Shown here one piece after another: positions 14,952 to 20,661 of a DNA stretch of 20,661 nucleotides (positions are counted from its first letter, which is position 1; the number at the start of each line of letters is the position of its first letter). The notes beneath the pieces are model-generated. The model was not told the DNA's origin. It was given only the letters and a program-made list of their open reading frames with translations, and did no database searches. A program made the position numbers and the translations under genes. The stretch spans positions 1-20,661 of the IMG/VR virus record IMGVR_UViG_3300045009_000694, one strand, 5' to 3'. This DNA is from a virus.

Positions 14952-17900
14952 ATGGCCGTCTCGCCCGCCTGCATCGCCGCCGTCCGCGAAGCCTCCGGCC
15001 AGAAGCTGGACGACCAGCAGGCCACCGACCTCATCCGCAGCATGGAGGACCAGCGCAAGGCGTTGGAGGCCAAGGGCAGCATCGACAATTTGTCGGCACG
15101 GCTGCTGGGCCTTGCCGCCGAGGGCGCCGAGCAGGCGCGCATCGCCGCCGCCCTGCGCGCCAAGCAGGCGGCGCTGACCGCCATCGCCTTCGACCGCACG
15201 CTGACCCACATCCGCGGCCTGCGCGAGCAGGGGCTATCGTGGCACGGCGCCGTGCTGGCCAGCCTCGAAGGCACCGTGCGCAACATCGAGGGCGGGCGCG
15301 CCAGCGTCGCCGCCACCGCCGCTGCCTACCAGGGCCGCTATCTGGAGCCGGTGAACCGGCTTCTGCTGGGGGATCCGGAAGTCGCCAAGCGCCTGCGCCA
15401 TCCGGACTTCGCCCGCGCCGTCACCATCGAAATGGGCGAGCTGCGCCAGGGCGGCGCGCCCGGCAGCACGGGCGACCCGGCCGCGCTGCGGCTGGCCAAG
15501 GCGTACGAACAAGCGGCCGAACAGGCACGCATCGACCTCAACCGCCATGGCGCGCCCATCGGCCGGCTGGACGGCTGGCGCCCGCAGGCACATGACAGCG
15601 GCCGGGTGGTCCAGGTCTCGCCCGAGGACTGGATGGCATTCATCTCGCCACTGCTGGACCGCGACCGCACCTTCGTCGGCATGTCGCACGAGCTGGCGCG
15701 GCTGCACCTGCGCGACATCTACGACCGCATCACCACCGGCGTGGACCGCAACGGGCTGGCGGCCGAACGAGCCGGACGCCTTGGCCCGGCCAATCTGGCC
15801 AGCACGCTGGCCGCCGCCCGCGTGCTGCACTTCAAGGACACCAACGCCTGGCTGACCTACGCCGAGCGTTTCGGGTCCGGCGACATTCACGCCGCCATGT
15901 TCGGCCACCTGCAATCCGCCGCCCGGTTCGCCGCTCAGCTCGAGCTGTTCGGCGCCAACCCCGAGGCCACGTTCACCCGGCTTCTGGCGACCGTGCAGCG
16001 CGAGGTGATGACCGACCCGCGCCTGACGCCGAAGGAACGGCAGCGCGAGGTGGCGCGGCTGCGGCCCGATGGGATGTTCACCTCCATCGGCTCGGCCTGG
16101 GCGCAGGTGGTGGGGCTCGATAACTCGCAGGCCCATAGCCTCCTCGGCCAGATCGGCACCGGCGCGCGCGCCGTGCAGATCCTCGCCAAATTGGGCGGGG
16201 CGTTGATGTCGTCCATGGGCGACCTCGCCACGCGGGCCATCGCGCTCAGTTACCAGGGCCAGCCGGCGCTTGGGTTGTGGCGCGACAACCTGACTGAGCT
16301 GGCCCGCGGCCGCGGCCGCGGCGATCTGCGGCAAATCGCCGCCGTGCTGGACGCTGGCCTGGACGGCATGCGCGACCACATCGTCATGGCCGGCGTCGCG
16401 GAGGACGCGCCGGTCGGCTGGGCACATCGATGGACCAGCCGCATCTTCCGCTGGCAGGGGCTCTCTCTGTGGTCCGACGCAATCAAGGCGGGCTCGGCGC
16501 GCATGGTTTCCCGGTGGATGGGCGAAAACAGCAGCGCCAGCTACAGCAGCCTGCCGCCGCAGTACCGCCGCGTGCTGCGGCAGCACGGCATCGGCACCGC
16601 CGAGTGGGACGCCATGCGCGCCGCCGCCTGGACCGCGGACGACGGCCGCATCTACGTCACGCCCGACCGGGTCCGCAGCCTGACCGCGGCGCAGCTTGCG
16701 CCGCTGGCCAAGCCGGAGTTGGAGGCCATCCAGACCGGGCTGGCCGAGCGCATCCAGCGCCGCGCCGAGGCCGACGCCACGGAAGCGCAGTGGGTGACCA
16801 AGCGCAGCGTCGCGTTCGCCGAGCGCCTGCGGCGCAGCCGCGACTGGTGGGAAAAGGTCTCCGTCGCCGCCGAGGGCGGGCGCGCGCGGCACGTCGAGCG
16901 GCTGCGCGCCAACATGGCGGAGTTGGAGACCCAGCTTTCCGAAATCGCGGAGTTCCATTCGGCGCTGCTGGACGGCCGCGCCGTGCCGGACGCCACGCCG
17001 GACCCGCCGCAGCAAGGCAGCCGCGGCACCTTCCGCCCGCGCACCGAGGCCTACCTCGACGGACCCCAGGTTGAGCCGGCGCTGCGCGCCGCGCGCGCCG
17101 AAGGGCGCTTGCAGGCGAGGCTGGATCGCCTGCGGCGGCTGATCGGCGAGACCAACCGGGAGGCGGCCGCTGCCGACATCGAGCGCATCGAGGGCTTCGA
17201 CGAAGCATGGCGCCGCCGCGCGGCAGAGCTGACCGAGTTCACGCTGCGCATGGAGGCCCGGGCCAAGGCGCGCGCCGACGCCACCGCGGCCGAGAATGCG
17301 GACTGGACCAATCGCGTTCAGCGGGTGTTCGACGACACCCGCCGCCGGCTGGAAATCCAGATGCGCCGCTTCTTCGCGGACGAAACGCGGTTCGCATTCA
17401 TCGAAGCCGACGCAGCCTCGCGCCGGCTCACGTTGCTGAACAGCGCCGCAGGCCAAGGCACGATCATCGGCGAGCTCCTGCGAACGCTCATGCAGTTCAA
17501 GGGCTATCCCATCGCGTTCACGCAGCGCGTTCTGGGCCGCGCGTTCTACGGGTTCGGCGAGCCGGGCGCGCCGCGCACCCTCTCCGACCGCCTCTCGCAG
17601 ATCGGCCATATCGGCAACACCTTCGCGCTGCTGACCTTCTTCGGATACCTGTCCATGTCGCTGAAGGACATGGCGCTCGGCTATGGGCCGCGTGACCCGA
17701 CCGACTACAAGACCTTGCTGGCGGCGATGATGCAGGGCGGCGGGGCCGGCATCTATGGCGACTACCTGTTTGCCGAGGCCAGCCGGTTCGGCGGCGGCCC
17801 GCTGGAAACGGCAGCTGGCCCCACCGCTGGCGCCGTCACCAAAGCCGTCCTGCTGTTCCAGGCGGCGCGGGATGGCGACGCCCGCGCCGGCAGCGCGCTG

Positions 17901-18080
17901 TCGCTGGCGTTGCAGAACACGCCCATGCTTTCGCTGTGGTACGTCCGCCCGGCTGCGGACTACCTGATCCTCAACACGCTGCGCGAGGCAGCTTCGCCGG
18001 GCACGCTGGCGCGCCGAGACCGCAAGCGGTTCGAGGACTACGGCCAGGAACGATGGATGCCAGCCACCGTGTGGGAGTGA
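14952..18080 (+). CDS. Giant internal virion protein, T7 gp16 position
   Basis: The 1042-residue product starts three bases after the ParB-domain gene. It is helical throughout, with long charged coiled-coil stretches at about 590-830. The C-terminal 200 residues carry a block I associate with very large phage virion proteins: LLRTLMQFKGYPIAFTQRVL (QFK at 848-850), a hydrophobic segment at about 887-905 (IGNTFALLTFFGYLSMSLKD), AMMQGGGAGIYGDYLF, and NTPMLSLWYVRPAADYLILN followed by LREAASPG from N989. A middle block (RWQGLSLWSDAIKAGSARMV) is also characteristic. Unlike T7 gp16, no transglycosylase motif is seen at the N-terminus; that activity may come from the separate gene at 9314. The likely role is the inner core protein that crosses the cytoplasmic membrane during DNA ejection. 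Assignment rests on size, order and remembered C-terminal motifs. Confidence 0.7.
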   Translation: MAVSPACIAAVREASGQKLDDQQATDLIRSMEDQRKALEAKGSIDNLSARLLGLAAEGAEQARIAAALRAKQAALTAIAFDRTLTHIRGLREQGLSWHGAVLASLEGTVRNIEGGRASVAATAAAYQGRYLEPVNRLLLGDPEVAKRLRHPDFARAVTIEMGELRQGGAPGSTGDPAALRLAKAYEQAAEQARIDLNRHGAPIGRLDGWRPQAHDSGRVVQVSPEDWMAFISPLLDRDRTFVGMSHELARLHLRDIYDRITTGVDRNGLAAERAGRLGPANLASTLAAARVLHFKDTNAWLTYAERFGSGDIHAAMFGHLQSAARFAAQLELFGANPEATFTRLLATVQREVMTDPRLTPKERQREVARLRPDGMFTSIGSAWAQVVGLDNSQAHSLLGQIGTGARAVQILAKLGGALMSSMGDLATRAIALSYQGQPALGLWRDNLTELARGRGRGDLRQIAAVLDAGLDGMRDHIVMAGVAEDAPVGWAHRWTSRIFRWQGLSLWSDAIKAGSARMVSRWMGENSSASYSSLPPQYRRVLRQHGIGTAEWDAMRAAAWTADDGRIYVTPDRVRSLTAAQLAPLAKPELEAIQTGLAERIQRRAEADATEAQWVTKRSVAFAERLRRSRDWWEKVSVAAEGGRARHVERLRANMAELETQLSEIAEFHSALLDGRAVPDATPDPPQQGSRGTFRPRTEAYLDGPQVEPALRAARAEGRLQARLDRLRRLIGETNREAAAADIERIEGFDEAWRRRAAELTEFTLRMEARAKARADATAAENADWTNRVQRVFDDTRRRLEIQMRRFFADETRFAFIEADAASRRLTLLNSAAGQGTIIGELLRTLMQFKGYPIAFTQRVLGRAFYGFGEPGAPRTLSDRLSQIGHIGNTFALLTFFGYLSMSLKDMALGYGPRDPTDYKTLLAAMMQGGGAGIYGDYLFAEASRFGGGPLETAAGPTAGAVTKAVLLFQAARDGDARAGSALSLALQNTPMLSLWYVRPAADYLILNTLREAASPGTLARRDRKRFEDYGQERWMPATVWE

Positions 18081-18084
18081 TCGC

Positions 18085-19788
18085 ATGTCCGTCACCACCA
18101 TCCCGACCAACGACCGGGTCGAGCGGTTCACCGCCACGGCCGGTCAGGTTGCCTTCCCGTTCGACTTCCCGGTCTTCGCGGAAACCGACCTGCGCGTGCT
18201 GCGCCTGCGCGCCGGCGTCGAGACGCTGCTGACCCGCGCCACCGACTACACGGTGACCGGCGCCGGCCAGCAGGCGGGCGGCACCGTGACCCTGACCGCC
18301 GGAGCCCAGGCCGGCGACATCATCGTCATCCGCTCGGGCCAGCCGGTCGCGCGCACCACGCAGTTCTACGATGGCGGCCCGCTGCCGGCGGCCGCCATCA
18401 ACGCCGAGCTCAACCGGCTGTTCGTCGTCTTGCAGCAGTTCGCCGCGGATGCGGCGCTGACCATGCGCGCGGCCGAGAGCGACGCCTCGCCCGGCCGGCT
18501 GCCGCCGCAGGCTGCGCGCATCGGCCGGCTGCTGGGGTTCGACGGCGCCGGCCAGTTCTCGCTCTACGCCCTGACCCTCAACGGCGGCACGTTCACCGTC
18601 ACCCCGTACTCCGCGACGCTGCTGGCCAGTGCCGACCAGGCCGCATGGCGCGCGGCGCTCGGGCTCGGCACAGCCGCCACCCTGAACGCCGGCAATGTCG
18701 GCGGACAGGTTATGCAGGCGGGAACCGCGCTGGCGGTGCGGCAGACCGCAGGTATCACCGCCACCGGCGACGCATTGGCGACGGCCGCCTCTGCCGTGGA
18801 AGCGCGCGCCGCCATCGGGGCGGCCGCAGTCGGACGCAACCGGCTGCTCAATGGCTCCATGCGTCTCGACAGCCGCAACGGCGGCGGCGAGGTGACCGAC
18901 GTCAACGGCTATACGCTGGACCGCTGGTACTGCGGTCGGGCCGGCGGGGCCGCCGGGCTCTCCGTGTTGCAGAACCTGAATGTCCCGGCCGGCTTCGCAC
19001 GCAGTCTCCAGCTGCGGCGCGCCACCGGCAATGCGCTCACCGCGCGCATCGACGCGATCCAGACGATGGAGGTGGCGGACACGCTGGACCTCTCCGGCAA
19101 GACCGTCACGCTCAGTTTCTGGGCTCGCGCGGGTGCCAACTACTCGGGCGGCGCGCTGACTGCGGCTGTCGGCGCCGGCACGGGTGCCGCCGATGCCCAC
19201 TATTACAACTTCACCGGCGCCACCTCGCCCGTGCTCAGCCTTGTCACGCTGACCACCGCCTGGCAGCAGTTCAATTTGACCGGGACAATCCCCAGCGGGA
19301 CGTCGCAGGTGGCGGTGGTGTTCAACTGGACGCCGGCCGCCGCGGCCGCCGGCGCTGACGACGCGGTGTACATCACCGGCGTGCAGCTCGAGGACGGCGG
19401 CAACGTCACCGCCTTCGAGCACACGCCGCTTGCCGTTTTGGCGGGCGCCTGCCGGCGGTACTTCCAGGTGCTGGGCGACGGCACGGTCGGCCAGGCGATG
19501 GCCGCCGGCGTCGGCACGGCCGGCACGACGGCGGATGCGGCGCTGACCTTCGAGACGATGCGGGCACCGCCCACCGTCGCGGTGTCTGCCGCCTCGCACT
19601 TCGGACTCTTCGACGGGCTCGGCTCGGGGGCGGCAACGGCGCTGGCGGCGAACCTGATCACGGCCCGCAGCGCGCGGCTTCAGACGACGGCCGGCGGCAC
19701 GGTGACGGCCGCCAGCCGGGCGGTGCTGATCCGGACCACCCATGCGGCGGCCCGGCTGCGGCTGGATGCGGAGATCAATCCGGCGTAG
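18085..19788 (+). CDS. Tail fibre protein with T7 gp17-type N-terminus
   Basis: The 567-residue product begins VTTIPTNDRVERFTATAGQV, then FPFDFPVFAETDLRVLRL, a TDYTVTGAG segment, VTLTAGAQAGDIIVIRSGQP, and a helix with AAINAELNRLFVVLQQFA. This is the order of elements of the T7 tail-fibre N-terminal domain that attaches to the tail tube (about 1-130). A short shaft follows with LGLGTAATLNAGNVGGQ-type repeats. From N252 (NRLLNGSMRLDSRN) to the end is a jelly-roll-like receptor-binding module with an internal SGKTVTLSFWARAGANYSG block and an ACRRYFQVLGDG motif, sharing architecture with the C-terminal half of the spike at 2753. It ends the plus-strand block with TAG at 19786-19788. The fibre determines host range by surface binding. 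No chaperone or autocleavage domain is seen. Confidence 0.87.
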   Translation: MSVTTIPTNDRVERFTATAGQVAFPFDFPVFAETDLRVLRLRAGVETLLTRATDYTVTGAGQQAGGTVTLTAGAQAGDIIVIRSGQPVARTTQFYDGGPLPAAAINAELNRLFVVLQQFAADAALTMRAAESDASPGRLPPQAARIGRLLGFDGAGQFSLYALTLNGGTFTVTPYSATLLASADQAAWRAALGLGTAATLNAGNVGGQVMQAGTALAVRQTAGITATGDALATAASAVEARAAIGAAAVGRNRLLNGSMRLDSRNGGGEVTDVNGYTLDRWYCGRAGGAAGLSVLQNLNVPAGFARSLQLRRATGNALTARIDAIQTMEVADTLDLSGKTVTLSFWARAGANYSGGALTAAVGAGTGAADAHYYNFTGATSPVLSLVTLTTAWQQFNLTGTIPSGTSQVAVVFNWTPAAAAAGADDAVYITGVQLEDGGNVTAFEHTPLAVLAGACRRYFQVLGDGTVGQAMAAGVGTAGTTADAALTFETMRAPPTVAVSAASHFGLFDGLGSGAATALAANLITARSARLQTTAGGTVTAASRAVLIRTTHAAARLRLDAEINPA

Positions 19789-19866
19789 GGCCGGACCCGT
19801 TTTCATACTCCCTTGCGTCAACCAGCGCGCGGCGTCCTATACAAAAGTTCCTTTACTTCCAGCAGC

Positions 19867-19888
19867 GCCACACCTAGCAGCGTGTGGC
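19867..19888. other. 7-bp hairpin abutting the CRISPR-like repeat pair
   Basis: GCCACAC at 19867-19873 is perfectly complementary to GTGTGGC at 19882-19888, with an 8-base loop (CTAGCAGC). It ends at the base before the first CRISPR-like unit (19889). No T-run follows on either strand. On the minus strand it lies immediately 3' of the repeats and could cap or terminate an RNA containing them. The preceding bases 19799-19860 are the least GC-rich stretch of the window and show no coding frame. Confidence 0.5.
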
Positions 19889-19968
19889 CGGATAATCCCC
19901 GCCTCGCGGGGAACACAGTGGCGGCATGCACCAGCACGCCGGACCATCCCCGCAATCGCGGGGACTAT
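19889..19968 (-). CRISPR. Two type I-E-like CRISPR repeats with a 23-base gap (mini-array or solitary repeat units)
   Basis: Unit 1 is 19889-19916 (28 bases) and unit 2 is 19940-19968 (29 bases). On the minus strand unit 1 starts GTGTTCCCCGCG, then AG, then GCGGGGAT and TATCCG. The I-E repeat of E. coli type begins G-TTCCCCGCG, has a short loop, then GCGGGGAT and ends ACCG over 29 bases. Unit 2 keeps TCCCCGCG / GCGGGGAT and the final CCG but has lost the GTGT start. The spacer-like interval, 19917-19939, is 23 bases, against 32 normally. There is no third unit 51 or 61 bases to either side, no AT-rich leader and no cas gene. Translated in one plus-strand frame the units give NPRLAGN and HPRNRGD, the familiar spurious peptides of I-E arrays. 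The alternative is a pair of terminator hairpins between convergent genes, though T-runs are absent. Confidence 0.5.
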
Positions 19969-19972
19969 GGCG

Positions 19973-20599
19973 CTACGCGTGGGCCGCGTACTGCTCTAGC
20001 GCTGCCAGCCGCGCACGCAAATCGCGCGCCACTGCCGGCCCGATCCAAACCGCCAGCGCGCGCGCGTCGGACAGAACCGCGGGCGACGGCGCCTCGTCGC
20101 GCGCGCCGGACGCCCAGCGCTGCATTGTGCGCGGCGATATTTTCAGATCGCGCGCGAGCGGCGAGACCCAATCGTCACCGTACAGCGCTTGACCTATGCG
20201 CCGAAGCGCCTCGCGCCGCTCGTGCCGCGCTGCCGCGTCACGCGCATCGAGCAGGCGCAGTATTGCGTCGTCGCCTAGGTACTGACTGATCTCCTCAGCA
20301 GCCGTGCGCGGGCGGTCCGCCAGCTGCCGGTCGGGCGACAACGGCATCGCCGACACCGACCAGATCACGCGGCCACGGGCGGTCAGTTCGACCGCCGCGT
20401 GACCGTGCGCAGCCGCCAACGCCAGCCGCAACACGGCTGCGCGCCAGAGATCGGCCCAGTCGGCGGCGGCCGACGGCACCGCCATCTCGGCCGCGATCTC
20501 GGCAGCCCACTCGCCCGGGGTCGGTTCGTCTGCCAGGATCAGAACGCCATCGTGCTCGCGGTGCGGTACGTCTCCCCCGCGCTCGGCCACACGGGCCAC
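19973..20599 (-). CDS. Helix-turn-helix protein, leftward, possibly 5'-truncated by the window
   Basis: The leftward frame gives 208 residues from GTG at 20599-20597. The frame stays open to the window edge with no Shine-Dalgarno before that GTG, so the true start may lie beyond 20661 or at ATG 20485-20483 (MAVPSAAADW). Residues of about 127-165 form a helix-turn-helix: RREALRRIGQALYGDDWVSP, then LARDLKISPRTMQRWASG, the recognition helix lying near SPRTMQRW. This 'ALYG..W...LARDL.IS.RT.QRW..G' pattern is frequent in small DNA-binding proteins of alphaproteobacteria and their phages. The N-terminal 120 residues are not recognised. It converges on the tail fibre and stops four bases before the CRISPR-like units, so readthrough RNA would carry them in crRNA sense. 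It may be an early regulator, or, speculatively, a controller of the adjacent element. Confidence 0.65.
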   Translation of the reverse strand: MARVAERGGDVPHREHDGVLILADEPTPGEWAAEIAAEMAVPSAAADWADLWRAAVLRLALAAAHGHAAVELTARGRVIWSVSAMPLSPDRQLADRPRTAAEEISQYLGDDAILRLLDARDAAARHERREALRRIGQALYGDDWVSPLARDLKISPRTMQRWASGARDEAPSPAVLSDARALAVWIGPAVARDLRARLAALEQYAAHA

Positions 20600-20661
20600 C
20601 AGGGCGCCGCTGGCGGGCGCGGCCGCGCCGCCGTGGCCGTTGGCCGCCGCGGCTGACGCGG

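Noticed and set aside
19789-19804. GGGCCGGACCC followed by GTTTT as an intrinsic terminator of the fibre gene
   Set aside because: The stem is only three base pairs and the T-run four, too weak to call.
19813-19843. Possible sigma-70 promoter TTGCGT ... TATACA on the plus strand
   Set aside because: Spacing is 19 bases, the -35 is poor, and it would transcribe the repeats antisense to crRNA and run antisense into the HTH gene. It is a chance match in the only AT-richer stretch until mapped.
19838-19846. Minus-strand TTGTATAGGAC as a T7-type phage RNA polymerase promoter
   Set aside because: Only the TATAGG core matches, there is no second copy in other gaps of the window, and it would fire antisense into the fibre gene.
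19889-19968. A full functional CRISPR array
   Set aside because: Only two repeats, a non-standard 23-base interval, no leader and no cas genes; the features fit a mini-array, decoy or hairpin pair instead.
19813-20289. Plus-strand open frame across the CRISPR-like units (158 codons)
   Set aside because: It runs antisense to the HTH gene, and its NPRLAGN/HPRNRGD peptides are the translation of the repeat hairpins. This is useful as a CRISPR signature but is not a protein.
1-20661. tRNA, rRNA or insertion-sequence elements
   Set aside because: No cloverleaf with a GTTCGA-type T-arm, no ribosomal motif, and no transposase-like protein or terminal inverted repeats were noticed on either strand; this was checked by eye only.

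Overview
The window is a block of a tailed-phage (podovirus) genome or prophage with very high GC, roughly 70% by eye. It carries the virion-assembly genes of a T7-like short-tailed phage in the classic order: scaffold, major capsid protein, tail tubular protein A, tail tubular protein B, internal/ejection proteins, tail fibre. All of these read on the plus strand and are packed tightly, with ATGA or TAATG stop/start overlaps at several joints. Composition, and the resemblance of the leftward HTH protein to small alphaproteobacterial regulators, suggest an alphaproteobacterial host; this is only an inference. No polymerase, terminase, portal or integrase lies in the window, so lytic or temperate lifestyle cannot be decided here.

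Region by region: 1-717 is the 3' part of the scaffold gene. 738-778 is a long hairpin. 901-2368 holds the major capsid protein and a small putative head-decoration protein, followed by a second strong hairpin at 2374-2401. 2421-5713 holds a small beta-rich structural protein and a 986-residue tailspike-like protein with a sialidase-type Asp-box. 5710-6166 holds two small membrane proteins (XhlA-like and holin-like). 6171-8704 holds the two tail tubular (adaptor and nozzle) proteins. 8706-18080 is an enlarged ejection-protein block of five genes: a gp14-like protein, a stand-alone lysozyme-fold protein, a gp15-like helical protein, a protein with a ddrB-type ParB domain known from 'polyvalent' injected phage proteins, and a 1042-residue gp16-position protein. 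18085-19788 is the tail fibre, with a T7 gp17-type N-terminus.

The most unusual part is the 184-base gap between the tail fibre and a convergent leftward HTH gene (19973-20599). It contains two hairpin units at 19889-19916 and 19940-19968. Read on the minus strand, they closely resemble type I-E CRISPR repeats, but they are separated by only 23 bases and have no third copy, leader or cas gene. A further 7-bp hairpin abuts them. In crRNA sense they lie in the 3' tail of the HTH transcript. This is the arrangement expected of a phage-borne mini-array or solitary repeat units, such as RNA anti-CRISPRs, or alternatively of an unusual bidirectional terminator.

Together the plus-strand genes would build the capsid, the short tail and its receptor-binding and polysaccharide-active appendages, and the protein set delivered into the cell with the DNA. 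The polyvalent ParB protein in the ejection set and the I-E-like repeats are two independent hints that this phage invests in counter-defence.
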